Assembly: GCA_003150315.1 (NCBI GenBank)
Contig: QAML01000091.1
Coordinates: 1-64,000, forward strand
DNA: 64,000 bases
Direction: 5' to 3'
From: Prevotellaceae bacterium
GTDB lineage: Bacteria; Bacteroidota; Bacteroidia; Bacteroidales; Bacteroidaceae
A model generated the notes under the pieces. It saw nothing but the letters and a program-made list of their open reading frames with translations, had not been told where the DNA came from and ran no database searches. Positions within the stretch are counted from its first letter, which is position 1, and the number at the start of each line of letters is the position of its first letter. Made by a program: the position numbers and the translations under genes. Shown here in pieces: positions 1-8,790 of this stretch.

Positions 1-130
1 AAAAACACATGGCTTATCGCAAAAAATACAAGCCATATATTTTAAAATACAAGGCACATATTTCAAAATATGTGCCTTGTATTTTTTGCCTTTCCAAACA
101 TCTGATTCACAGCAACTTACAAAAACTTCC
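1..130 (+). repeat. CPE copy A (composite palindromic element)
   Basis: Left outer element ACACATGGCTTATCGC (5-20) is followed by an s half-unit (ACAAGCCATATATTTT type), then a g half-unit and its inverted copy (ACAAGGCACATATTTC / mirror) forming a long palindrome up to about 87. A right flank resembling TTTCCAAACATCTGATTCAC and AACTTACAAAAAC runs to about 130. Core order relative to the flanks is s, g, inverted g. It lies upstream of the P-type ATPase gene; the gene to its left is outside the window. Confidence 0.9.
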
Positions 131-215
131 AAATTTGCCTTAAATTCCACAGTTTCAGTCATTTACAAAAAAGCCGGGACATTCCCCTCTGCTTTTCCAC
201 TTTCCAAAGAATTGC

Positions 216-223
216 TAACTTTG
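216..223 (+). promoter_or_regulatory. Probable Bacteroidota -7 box for the P-type ATPase gene
   Basis: TAACTTTG matches the Bacteroidota primary sigma -7 consensus TAnnTTTG. It lies 25 bases before the ATG at 249, giving a short leader. No clear -33 TTTG is visible at the usual spacing. Confidence 0.5.
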
Positions 224-248
224 CAAAGTATTAGAAACGAACAAATAA

Positions 249-2882
249 ATGCCCGATTCCGACACCATAAAAAAAATACGCCGGGGACTGTGTGAGGCAG
301 AAATCACTACTGCGCGGTTTGCACACGGACGCAACGTGCTGAATACGTCGCGAAAAAAATCGGCATTGAAACGCTATGCTGCAAAACTCTGCGACCCTGT
401 GGTCAAAGCCCTGTTTCTCGCCTCGTTTCTATCACTCGTCATAGGATTTATAGGAAACGGATGGGCAGGAACGGTGGGATTGATTCTCACCGTGCTTCTT
501 TATTTCGGGGTGATGCAGTGTATGGAAGATTATGTGGTACGTCGCCTCGTGAAATCCCAAAACACGGGAGACTCTTATCCCGTGAAAGTGTCGCGACACG
601 GTAAAGTTTGCGAAATTCCGCGCAGCGAAGTAGTGAGCGGAGAGATAGTCTTTCTCGACCGTGGCGACGAAATACCCGCCGACGGCATATTGCTCGTTTC
701 CCATGCGCTTGTCGTTGACGAATCAGCCGTTGCAGGAAATGCGTCAATAAGAAAATCAGCCGCCCCGAGCCATGCACCCGCCAATGAGCAGGCAACACTT
801 CTGAGGGCATCAAAGGTGCTTGAAGGCGACGGCGTTATGCAGGTAACGGCTGTGGGAAACGACACTAAAATAGCGGCATTGCAAAAATCGTTTTCCATTG
901 ACTATTCCGAATCCACTCCCTTTGGCAAACAGCTCGGACGCATTATTTCCGTAACAAGCCGCGCCGTGCTTTTCATGGCTCTCATATCGTTTCTACTGTT
1001 CACCGTGAAGGGCATAATGAATGTGAACTTCGGCACGGACAAATGGTGGAACGACGTGTTCGCAATACTTGTAAACAACTTCATGATGAGCAACGCCCTC
1101 ATCATAATCACACTTCCCAAAGGACTGCCCTATCTGCTTTCAACCTGTATGGCTCTCAACTCTCGCCAAATGCAGAAAGAAGGAATAGTGGTGAGAAAAC
1201 CGCAAGCCTGCGAGGAACTTAGCGCGGTAACAATGGTGTGCTGCGGAATTTCCAACTTTATAAGCCAGAACAATCTCTGTGTTGCCGACATGAAATACTA
1301 TGGTGCCAAACGCGATTTCTGCTTGGGCATTGCCGCAAACTCTTCTGCTTTTCTCGTGGAGGGAAGCAAATACAAAGGAATGGGAAATGCCGAAGAATGC
1401 GCCATGCTCCATTGGATGCGGAAAGAGGAAGAAGACTACGCAAAACTCCGTGAAAAAACGGAAATAATAGACCGCCTGCCGTTTTCGGAGGAAAGGAAAC
1501 TGATGGCAACCATTGCCGACACCGAAAGCGGGCGATATGTTTTCGTGAAAGGCGCACCCGAAGCTGTGGAAATGCTTTGCGACATGAACGAAGAGCAAAA
1601 AGCCGATTACGACAAGCTTCTCGATTACTACCGCAACAAAGGCATGCGCACACTTTCCTTTGCCCGTAAACGCCTCGAAGCTTGCGAAAACAACGCTGCC
1701 GAAGTTTTGGCGGCGGGAAAACTGAAATATATCGGAACAGCAATAATATCCGACTCCATACGTCCCGACATTCCCGAAACCGTAATGCAATGCCGCAAAG
1801 CAGGAATAAAGATAAAAATCGTAACAGGCGAAAACGGCACAACGGCAAGGGAAATGGCTCGCACGGCAGGCGTTTGGCAGGACACAGACTGCCACGAAAA
1901 CGAAATTACAGGCGAGGAATTTGCAAAAATGTCCGATGAAGAAGCCCTGCATATCATACCGAAAATAAAAATAATCAGTCGTGCCACACCCGGCGACAAA
2001 CAAAGATTTGCCCAATTGCAGCGTAAGCTCGGCGAAGTGGTGGCTGTTACCGGAAACAACGTAAATGATATTCCCGTTTTCTCGTTTGCCGACGTGGGAA
2101 TCTGTTCCGGAAACGCGGAAACGGCAGTAAAAGAATCCGCCGGGGCAATTATCGAAGAAGATTCCCTTGTTACGATTCTCGCAGCAGCGAGATGGGGAAG
2201 AACTATGTACGAAAACATGCGGCGGCAAATGGTTTTCAGATACACCGCAAACGTTACCCTGTTTCTCACAATGCTCCTCGCCGCCATTATGTGCGACACA
2301 ATACCGTTCACAGCCTCTCAATTGCTGTGGATAGGTCTTATAACCGATTTCATAGCCGTCATGGCATTGCTTACATTGCCTCCGTCGAACAGACAACTTA
2401 ATAAGAAACCGCGCAAACACACTGTTTACATAATTACGAAAGACGTAATCAGAAACATATTGCTCACATCGCTGCCTTTCACGGCTATCCTGCTCGTAAT
2501 GTTGAACATTGTGGAATGGTTGAACCATAAGCCGGGCATTCTTCCCGTTTTGCAGCTGAAGAATCTCTCTATGTTTTTCTCGGTGTTTGTTTTTCTGCAA
2601 TTTTGGAACCTTCTCTGCGTCCGCGCATGGGGGAGTAAAAATTTTGCACTCCACAAATTTTTCAAATGTCGGGGCATGCTGGCGGGAATGTTCCTCATTC
2701 TTTTGGGGCAAGCAGTACTTGTGGAGTTCGGAGGCTCGGCTTTTCGCACATTTCATCTGAATTTCAGCGTTTGGCTCGAGATGTTTTTCACAACATTCCT
2801 CGTCTACGCCGTGCCGGAAGGCACAAGAGCCGCAATGCGAAGGTTCGGAAACAAACACCCTAAAGGATTAATCACAAAATAA
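249..2882 (+). CDS. P-type cation ATPase homologue with degenerate catalytic motifs (pseudo-ATPase)
   Basis: The 877-residue protein aligns along its whole length with PMCA/SERCA-like calcium P-type ATPases: actuator domain, membrane helices before and after it, nucleotide domain with KGAPE, and a C-terminal membrane bundle. The catalytic signatures are changed. DKTGTLT, which holds the phosphorylated Asp, reads GISNFIS (333-339). TGES reads AGNA (162-165). PEGLP of helix 4 reads PKGLP (K291). TGDGxND reads TGNNVND (601-607). VTGDN reads VTGEN. The NLIMD helix-6 motif reads GLITD. The frame is open throughout, so this is not frameshift decay. By family knowledge the enzyme should not form the aspartyl-phosphate or bind Ca2+ normally. 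I infer a non-catalytic membrane protein, perhaps regulatory. It is followed 12 bases later by a HAD phosphatase gene. Confidence 0.85.
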   Translation: MPDSDTIKKIRRGLCEAEITTARFAHGRNVLNTSRKKSALKRYAAKLCDPVVKALFLASFLSLVIGFIGNGWAGTVGLILTVLLYFGVMQCMEDYVVRRLVKSQNTGDSYPVKVSRHGKVCEIPRSEVVSGEIVFLDRGDEIPADGILLVSHALVVDESAVAGNASIRKSAAPSHAPANEQATLLRASKVLEGDGVMQVTAVGNDTKIAALQKSFSIDYSESTPFGKQLGRIISVTSRAVLFMALISFLLFTVKGIMNVNFGTDKWWNDVFAILVNNFMMSNALIIITLPKGLPYLLSTCMALNSRQMQKEGIVVRKPQACEELSAVTMVCCGISNFISQNNLCVADMKYYGAKRDFCLGIAANSSAFLVEGSKYKGMGNAEECAMLHWMRKEEEDYAKLREKTEIIDRLPFSEERKLMATIADTESGRYVFVKGAPEAVEMLCDMNEEQKADYDKLLDYYRNKGMRTLSFARKRLEACENNAAEVLAAGKLKYIGTAIISDSIRPDIPETVMQCRKAGIKIKIVTGENGTTAREMARTAGVWQDTDCHENEITGEEFAKMSDEEALHIIPKIKIISRATPGDKQRFAQLQRKLGEVVAVTGNNVNDIPVFSFADVGICSGNAETAVKESAGAIIEEDSLVTILAAARWGRTMYENMRRQMVFRYTANVTLFLTMLLAAIMCDTIPFTASQLLWIGLITDFIAVMALLTLPPSNRQLNKKPRKHTVYIITKDVIRNILLTSLPFTAILLVMLNIVEWLNHKPGILPVLQLKNLSMFFSVFVFLQFWNLLCVRAWGSKNFALHKFFKCRGMLAGMFLILLGQAVLVEFGGSAFRTFHLNFSVWLEMFFTTFLVYAVPEGTRAAMRRFGNKHPKGLITK

Positions 2883-2894
2883 ACCATTAATAAT

Positions 2895-3530
2895 ATGAAC
2901 AAACTGACCGGTATCAAAAACATAATCTTCGATTTCGGCGGCGTAATAGTTGATCTTGACCGCGAACGCTGTATCGAAGGGTTTGAAAGGCTTGGCGTAA
3001 ACGTCAGAGACGCTTTGGGACAATACGTACAAAGCGGCGTGTTCTCGGGAATAGAGACCGGCGAAACAACAACCGAAGAGTTTTGCGACGCATTGCGCGG
3101 AATTTCGGGATTGCCCGATGTGCCCGACCGCAAAATCATTGACGCATGGAACGAGTTTCTTGTGGGAATCCCCAGAGAGCGTCTCGAATGTCTTGCAAGC
3201 ATCAAGGACAAATATCATTTGTTTATGCTCAGCAACACAAACAGGATTCACTGGACGCTTGCCACAAATGATTTCTTCCTTTTCCGTGGTCGCACCGTGG
3301 ATTTCTATTTCGAGAAGATTTTCCTGTCTTACAAACTCGGTGTTGTTAAGCCTGACAGCAAAATATTCAAGATTGCCATCAAGGAGTCGGGAGTGAAACC
3401 GGAAGAAACCCTGTATATTGACGACAGCGAGGCTAACTGCGAAGCCGCAGCCAAAGAAGGTTTGAAAACTTACCTGTCCAAGGGCGGCGGAGACTGGCTT
3501 GAACTTTTCGGCAACGCGCAAAAACAATGA
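2895..3530 (+). CDS. HAD-superfamily phosphatase (YihX-like, subfamily IA)
   Basis: The 211-residue cytoplasmic hydrolase carries the HAD motifs: DFGGVIVDLD near residues 13-22 with the nucleophile Asp13, LSNTN as motif II, VVKPDSKIF with the motif III lysine, and YIDDSEAN as the acidic motif IV. The layout fits HAD-IA variant 3 enzymes such as YihX (sugar-phosphate phosphatase), but the substrate cannot be read from sequence. The gene sits 12 bases after the pseudo-ATPase gene and its stop overlaps the ribF start (ATGA), so the three are probably cotranscribed. A role dephosphorylating FMN or a riboflavin precursor is possible from its coupling to ribF, but that is only inference. Confidence 0.88.
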   Translation: MNKLTGIKNIIFDFGGVIVDLDRERCIEGFERLGVNVRDALGQYVQSGVFSGIETGETTTEEFCDALRGISGLPDVPDRKIIDAWNEFLVGIPRERLECLASIKDKYHLFMLSNTNRIHWTLATNDFFLFRGRTVDFYFEKIFLSYKLGVVKPDSKIFKIAIKESGVKPEETLYIDDSEANCEAAAKEGLKTYLSKGGGDWLELFGNAQKQ

Positions 3531-4462
3531 AAGTTTTGCGAAAAGACGACCCGCGTCCCGCCAAAGCTTCGGCGGCTGCCGTAGGTTTTTTCGACGGTGT
3601 GCATTTCGGTCATCGCTTCTTGCTTGAAAACGTAAAAGCAGTGGCTCGTGCGCGAAATCTTTCCACCATGGCGGTTACTTTTTCCAAGCATCCGCTTGCC
3701 GTGTTGCGTCCCGAGAGCCAACCTTCGCTTTTGTCCACCACCGACGAACGTCTTTCGCTCATCAAAAGCCAAGGCATTGATTTCTGCGCCCTGCTTGATT
3801 TCACCAAAGCCTTTGCCATGCTTTCGGCAGAGGATTTCATGCGCGAATATCTCCTTGACCGCCTCAACGTCAAAGTCCTTGTCATGGGCTACGACCATTC
3901 CATAGGGCACGACAAGGACAAATCTTTCGAACATTACCGTTCTCTGGGCGAAAGCATGGGCATTTGTGTGGTAAGGGCTGCGAAATATCTCCCGCCGTCG
4001 GGCATGGAAATCAGTTCCTCCGCCATAAGGTGCGCACTGGCAGAGGGAAAAGTGGAACAGGCATCCGCCATGCTCGGTCGCAGATACGCCATTGCGGGAA
4101 AAGTAGTTGAAGGTCATCACGTGGGAACGGGCATAGGCTTTCCCACAGCCAACATCGACGCTTCGGCAGCGGGCAAGGTCGTGCCCGGAAAGGGCGTTTA
4201 TGCCGCCATAGCCCATGTGGACGGAAACAAATACGCTTCGGTAGTGAACATAGGCACACGCCCCACTCTGCACAACGGCAACGACACAACGGTGGAGGCT
4301 TTTCTCAACAATTTCAACGGCAATCTTTACGGCAGGGACATGAGTTTGGAATTTGCAGCCCGTCTGCGTTCCGAAAAACACTTTGATTCTCTCGAAGAAT
4401 TGAAGCAACAAATTGCCTGCGACAACGAATCGGCAAAAAAGATTCTGAAAAATATTTTATGA
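3527..4462 (+). CDS. ribF: Bifunctional riboflavin kinase / FAD synthetase
   Basis: The 311-residue RibF makes FMN from riboflavin and then FAD. The N-terminal nucleotidyltransferase part shows GFFDGVHFGH near residues 20-29, and ISSSAIR follows near its end. The C-terminal kinase part shows GTGIGFPTANI and PGKGVYA with the NIGTRPT stretch. Length is normal for the family. The start overlaps the HAD gene stop by 4 bases, which indicates translational coupling. No terminator hairpin is obvious after the stop; a CPE repeat follows. Confidence 0.95.
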   Translation: MKVLRKDDPRPAKASAAAVGFFDGVHFGHRFLLENVKAVARARNLSTMAVTFSKHPLAVLRPESQPSLLSTTDERLSLIKSQGIDFCALLDFTKAFAMLSAEDFMREYLLDRLNVKVLVMGYDHSIGHDKDKSFEHYRSLGESMGICVVRAAKYLPPSGMEISSSAIRCALAEGKVEQASAMLGRRYAIAGKVVEGHHVGTGIGFPTANIDASAAGKVVPGKGVYAAIAHVDGNKYASVVNIGTRPTLHNGNDTTVEAFLNNFNGNLYGRDMSLEFAARLRSEKHFDSLEELKQQIACDNESAKKILKNIL

Positions 4463-4566
4463 CAAGCCGTCCAACAGGCGCACCCTCCGATATGCAATCA
4501 GAAACGCCTCAAACGCACTAAAAATGACGCTAAAACGGCACGAAAAAAGGGAGCATTTTTCGCCTT

Positions 4567-4690
4567 TTATAAGTCTTTGTTTTTCAAATATTTGAAAAAG
4601 CAAAAAATATAAGCCATATATTTTGAAATATAAGGCACATATTTTAAAATAAGTGCCTTGTATTTTTCACAACAAGCCATGTGTGTTTTT
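4567..4690 (-). repeat. CPE copy B
   Basis: The reversed right flank (CAAATATTTGAAAAAG region) is on the left, followed by s, g and inverted g half-units (4602-4668). The reversed outer element AACAAGCCATGTGTG follows on the right. The flanks therefore point to the minus strand. In the flank frame the core is g, inverted g, inverted s. It lies in the 331-base gap between ribF and the sigma factor gene. Confidence 0.9.
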
Positions 4691-4793
4691 CTGCAGTCGG
4701 AAAACATCAAAAAATATCGCAAAAAAATCCCCTCTCAGGGGTTGGGGATTTGGCAATGTACCTGTATTATCATTGAACAACGGTAAAAAAGAA

Positions 4794-5276
4794 ATGAACA
4801 AACAGATAGAACAACTCTTTAAGCGTCATTACCGCAAAATGTACCTGCTTGCCAAAGTGCTTTTGCGTGACGGCGATGCCGCCAAAGATGCCGTAAGCGA
4901 TGTTTTTGCCGATATGTTGGACAATAATGCCACTGTGGACTCGGAGACTGCCGAGAGCTTTCTGCTTGTATGCGTCAGAAACAAGTGCTTAAACACTCTT
5001 GACCGCGAAAAGACCCGTGAAAGAGCCATGACATTCATTGCAGGCGAAACCGAAAGCACGGAAGAAGCCCCCGAAAGGCTCACGGACAAGCTGGAGTCGA
5101 TTAACAACTACCTCAACTCCCAACTCACACCGCAGACATCGCAGATAATAAAAATGCGTTACCGCCAAAAGCTGACCTACAGCGAAATTGCGGCGGCTTT
5201 GCGCATAAGCGAAGCGGCGGTTTACAAACACATTGCGCAAGGCATAGGAAAACTGAAAAAACAATTTAACCCCTGA
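4794..5276 (+). CDS. ECF sigma-70 family RNA polymerase sigma factor
   Basis: The protein is 160 residues from ATG 4794 (MNKQIEQLF). An upstream in-frame ATG at 4653 would start inside the repeat and adds a non-conserved leader, so I reject it. Region 2 spans about residues 5-75 (FKRHYRKMYLLAKVLL, then DAVSDVFADM). Region 4 is a C-terminal helix-turn-helix (KLTYSEIAAALRISEAAVY). The order sigma, FecR-like anti-sigma, TonB-dependent receptor matches Bacteroidota FecI/FecR cell-surface signalling cassettes, so this factor probably activates its own cluster when the receptor senses its ligand. Confidence 0.92.
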   Translation: MNKQIEQLFKRHYRKMYLLAKVLLRDGDAAKDAVSDVFADMLDNNATVDSETAESFLLVCVRNKCLNTLDREKTRERAMTFIAGETESTEEAPERLTDKLESINNYLNSQLTPQTSQIIKMRYRQKLTYSEIAAALRISEAAVYKHIAQGIGKLKKQFNP

Positions 5277-5281
5277 AGAAT

Positions 5282-5935
5282 ATGGAAAAGATAGAAAAAG
5301 TAATTGATATGGTGGACAACCCCGGACGTTACACCGACGAGGAATTCAAAGCCATGCTCAACGACCCCGAAAGCCGAAAAATTTACAAAACAATAGTTGA
5401 AACCCGCGCGGCAGCAGACATGGACGATGCCGACTTGGACATAGACAAGGAATGGAGCAACTTTGCAGCCCGACATCTTGACACCGCACCGCGCCACACG
5501 TTCATCTTTGGCAGTAAATGGAATTTCATGAAAATAGCAGCCGTATTTGCCGTCGTGCTTGCGCTTTCCGGCGCATCGTATGCCGCATACCGCTACGTAA
5601 AAACGGCTCGCGAAACAGCGCAGAATCGCATTGAAGCAACTGCCGGCGGCACAGAAAAACAGCAATATGCCGCACCTGCGGAAACAGAAGCCGACGGCAA
5701 CACAACCAAACCCGCCGAGAAGAGAACATTCATAAACATACCGCTCGAGAAAATGCTTCCGGAAATTGCCTCATACTACAACGTGAAAGTAGTGTTCAAG
5801 AACGAAGAAGTTAAAAAGCTCCGCATATACTACAATTGGGACTCGAACAAAGGCATGGCGGCTACGGTGAAAGAACTGAACCAGTTCGAAAACATTACTC
5901 TCAGCCTTGACAAAGACGTGTTAACCGTAGAATAA
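5282..5935 (+). CDS. FecR-like anti-sigma factor / transmembrane sensor
   Basis: The 217-residue protein begins 5 bases after the sigma gene. It has an acidic cytoplasmic N-terminal part (1-80), one transmembrane helix (about 83-103), a low-complexity periplasmic linker rich in Ala, Glu and Thr, and a C-terminal FecR_C/DUF4974-like domain (about 150-217, FINIPLEKMLPEIASYYNV). It is shorter than typical FecR proteins because most of the central FecR domain is missing. By family knowledge it holds the sigma factor at the membrane and reads the state of the receptor's STN domain. Confidence 0.82.
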   Translation: MEKIEKVIDMVDNPGRYTDEEFKAMLNDPESRKIYKTIVETRAAADMDDADLDIDKEWSNFAARHLDTAPRHTFIFGSKWNFMKIAAVFAVVLALSGASYAAYRYVKTARETAQNRIEATAGGTEKQQYAAPAETEADGNTTKPAEKRTFINIPLEKMLPEIASYYNVKVVFKNEEVKKLRIYYNWDSNKGMAATVKELNQFENITLSLDKDVLTVE

Positions 5936-5943
5936 AGCAAATC

Positions 5944-8496
5944 ATGAGACGTATATTTTATATCCTTTTTCTCATTGCCGCAGTCCATACAGCGGGAGCG
6001 CAACGTGTAACGCGAAACTATACGAAACAGTCAATGGCGGACGTGCTTATAGACCTGTCGAAAGCCACAAGCAATTACCGCATAAACTTTCTTTATAACG
6101 AACTCGAAGATTACACCATAACAAAGCAAATAAACAACAAAACCATTCCCGAAGCCGTAAACGAAGTCGTTGGGTTCTATCCCATGAGAATAACAACCAA
6201 CGACAGCCTCATTACAGTGGAATGCGTGGACAAAGCAAAGCAAAAGCTCAGCGGACATCTTGTTGACGCAAAGGGCGAATCGGTTGTATATGCAAACATA
6301 CAGGTATTGAATCCCGCCGACTCCTCATTCGTTACGGGCGGTGTGAGCAATGAAAACGGCGATTTCGTGATTCCGTGCACGGCAAACGAGGTCATTGCAA
6401 AAATATCCTGCATAGGATATAACGACAAATACCTCACAACTCCCGTGAAAAAGCTCGGAAACATAACCATGAGCCCCAAAAACTACACAATAAACGGTGT
6501 GGTGGTGAAAGGTTCGGTTCCGAAATACAAAATGACGCAGGGCGGAATGAACATAAACGTTGAAAATTCGCTCTTAAGCATGGCGGGAACGGCAACAAAC
6601 GTTCTCGGCGAACTGCCAAGGGTTAAGGTGAACGCAGAAGGCGATGTAAACGTTTTTGCAAAGGGAAAGCCGGAAATTTATATCAATAATCGTTTGGTTA
6701 GAGACAAGAAAGAACTGACGGAACTCAAATCTTCGGACATCAAAAGCGTGGATGTCATAACAAATCCGGGAGCAAAATACAACGCCGAGGCAAAATCGGT
6801 GATTAAAATCAACACAAAACCCGAAAGAGGTGAGGGATTTTCCACACGACTCGAGGCAAATTCCATGTTGAACCCCTCGTGGAACGGATATGGACAGGTT
6901 GATTTGAAATACCGTAAGAAAGGTTTCGAAATATTCAATACTTTCTATGCCGACAGAGACGTTATCAAAAGCAGAAACCACCTTTCTTACGAAATGACAA
7001 CGGACAAGCGCAAAACGCTAATTGACCAACGTATAAACACAATGTTCAAAGGAGCGTCGGTGAGCGAGAAAGCGGGATTCAACTACGACATAAACGAAAA
7101 CAATTCCTTTGGCGCATATTATTCGGTGGTTAAAAGCCTGCACGGAAAAGGCGGAGCAAAAAACAGCAGCATTAATGTTTTTCACAACGGGCAACCGGAC
7201 GGAACCATTAGCAATGACGCGCTGATTTATTCCTATACCGGTCCCTCGCATCAGGTGAATTCTTACTATTCCGGCAAATCCGGCAAGCTCGACATCAATG
7301 CAAATGCCACATACATCTGGAATAAATTCGGCAGCATCTATCGTTGGAAGGAAGAATCGGACACTTACGAAAACCGCGAAGTGAACACAAAAAATACGAA
7401 CCACACCAACATGACGGCGGGAAAGGTTGTGCTGGGCTATCCCATAGGAAAGGGAACGCTCGAAGGCGGTGCGGAAGCCACGCTGACCAATACGCACAGC
7501 AATTACATGAATCCCGAGAATCTCATTCCCTCAAACCGCAGCGACATAAAGGAAACCAACCTTGCGCCGTTCGCAGAATACAGTTTCAGCGTGGGAAAAT
7601 GGTCTTTCGATGCGGGACTTCGCTACGAACATGTCAATACCAATTACCGCAGCAATGGGGTAAAGGAAAAAGAACCGAGCCGTACTTACGACAATATCTA
7701 CCCCAATGTTTCGGCGGAATGGAACAACGACGATTGGGACTTCAGTTTGGGATATGCCAAAAAGATTATGCGCCCGCGCTATTATGCTTTGCGAAACAAT
7801 GTGCAGTATGACGGACGATTCATGTACGAAGCCGGTAATCCTTATTTGCGTCCGAACATTACGCACAACGTGGAATTCAACGCCATTTACAAATGGATAA
7901 ACTTCAGTTTGGGATATAATTACGACAAAGACATGATGGCTCCGATGGGCAAGCTTTACAACGGACAGGAGATTGCGTTAACGAGATGGGAAAACCTGAA
8001 AAAATACCAGACAATATACGCTTCTCTCGACGTATCGCCCAAGTTCGGATTCTGGCAACCCACTTTCGAGTTGCAGTTTGCCAAACCTTTCGTAAGCTAT
8101 AAGGATTACGGCGTGAACAAAAGCCTGCAGCGTGCCGGCATATACTTCGAGGCGGACAACAAGTTTGTTATAACAAAGAAAAACTTCTTTACGCTCGATT
8201 ATACATACGATCATGCTTCGGACGGCATGTGCTCGCACTACAAGCCATATTCCACATTGGACCTGGGATATACCTGCGTGCTGTTTCACGATGCGCTCAT
8301 GATAAACCTCAGAGCCAACGACCTGCTGAAAGGAAGCAAGGACAGCTGGACGCAATACGGCAACAATGTGAAAACAACAAAAGACTGCTACAATTACACG
8401 CGGAATGTGAGCCTGACCCTCACTTACAATTTCAACACAGGCAAGAATCATTACAAAGGAACAGGTGCCGGTAACGCGGAAAAGAGGAGACTCTGA
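5944..8496 (+). CDS. TonB-dependent receptor-type outer-membrane protein with STN domain
   Basis: The 850-residue protein has a signal peptide (1-19, ending AGA), an STN signalling domain (about 20-95), a CarboxypepD_reg-like beta-sandwich (about 100-170, LSGHLVDAKGESVVYANIQ), a plug region (about 185-280) and a large beta-barrel ending in an aromatic-rich strand region (SLTLTYNF) with a short charged tail. The barrel is of the 'outer membrane protein beta-barrel' class rather than a SusC-type barrel, and no SusD gene follows. With the two preceding genes (8-base gap) it forms a sensing and uptake cassette. The ligand is unknown. Confidence 0.88.
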   Translation: MRRIFYILFLIAAVHTAGAQRVTRNYTKQSMADVLIDLSKATSNYRINFLYNELEDYTITKQINNKTIPEAVNEVVGFYPMRITTNDSLITVECVDKAKQKLSGHLVDAKGESVVYANIQVLNPADSSFVTGGVSNENGDFVIPCTANEVIAKISCIGYNDKYLTTPVKKLGNITMSPKNYTINGVVVKGSVPKYKMTQGGMNINVENSLLSMAGTATNVLGELPRVKVNAEGDVNVFAKGKPEIYINNRLVRDKKELTELKSSDIKSVDVITNPGAKYNAEAKSVIKINTKPERGEGFSTRLEANSMLNPSWNGYGQVDLKYRKKGFEIFNTFYADRDVIKSRNHLSYEMTTDKRKTLIDQRINTMFKGASVSEKAGFNYDINENNSFGAYYSVVKSLHGKGGAKNSSINVFHNGQPDGTISNDALIYSYTGPSHQVNSYYSGKSGKLDINANATYIWNKFGSIYRWKEESDTYENREVNTKNTNHTNMTAGKVVLGYPIGKGTLEGGAEATLTNTHSNYMNPENLIPSNRSDIKETNLAPFAEYSFSVGKWSFDAGLRYEHVNTNYRSNGVKEKEPSRTYDNIYPNVSAEWNNDDWDFSLGYAKKIMRPRYYALRNNVQYDGRFMYEAGNPYLRPNITHNVEFNAIYKWINFSLGYNYDKDMMAPMGKLYNGQEIALTRWENLKKYQTIYASLDVSPKFGFWQPTFELQFAKPFVSYKDYGVNKSLQRAGIYFEADNKFVITKKNFFTLDYTYDHASDGMCSHYKPYSTLDLGYTCVLFHDALMINLRANDLLKGSKDSWTQYGNNVKTTKDCYNYTRNVSLTLTYNFNTGKNHYKGTGAGNAEKRRL

Positions 8497-8527
8497 TTGC
8501 ATAATGCCCGCACCATTTTCGGAAATC

Positions 8528-8575
8528 AAAATCCGTCCCGTGGCATACCGTGTCGCAGGACGGATTTCTGTTTTT
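8528..8575 (+). terminator. Intrinsic terminator after the receptor gene
   Basis: Ten-base-pair stem AAATCCGTCC / GGACGGATTT with a 19-base loop, then CTG and a TTTTT run. It sits about 30 bases after the receptor stop and closes the sigma/anti-sigma/receptor operon. Confidence 0.8.
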
Positions 8576-8621
8576 GCGCCACATTTTTCCAAGTTTTTCC
8601 GGAGCGTAACGACACACGAAA

Positions 8622-8745
8622 ATAAACACAAGGCATGTTGTAAAAAATACAAGCCATATAATTTAAAATACAAGGCACTTATTTTAAAATAAGTGCCTTG
8701 TATTTTTCGTCTTTCCAAATATCTGAAAAACAAATACTTGAAAAG
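8622..8745 (+). repeat. CPE copy C
   Basis: A variant outer element (ACACAAGGCATGTTGT) is followed by s, g and inverted g half-units (8646-8707) and the right flank CTTTCCAAATATCTG. It lies between the convergent receptor and fucosyltransferase-like genes. Confidence 0.9.
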
Positions 8746-8790
8746 AGGGGATTTTTGAGCCTTTTTTCCGTGTCGGAATTGGGTATTTTG

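Noticed and set aside
77-295. Small plus-strand ORF of 72 codons before the ATPase gene
   Set aside because: It starts inside repeat copy A and overlaps the ATPase start; no domain or coding signal.
1140-2858. Long minus-strand open frame of 572 codons
   Set aside because: It is the antisense shadow of the P-type ATPase gene. Its composition is Cys/His/Phe-rich with no domain pattern.
249-2882. P-type ATPase as a frameshifted or assembly-damaged gene
   Set aside because: The frame is continuous and residues right beside the altered motifs remain alignable, so single indels cannot explain the changes.
4125-4140. CACGTG within ribF as a third parS site
   Set aside because: Only the central hexamer matches well and it lies inside a coding sequence.
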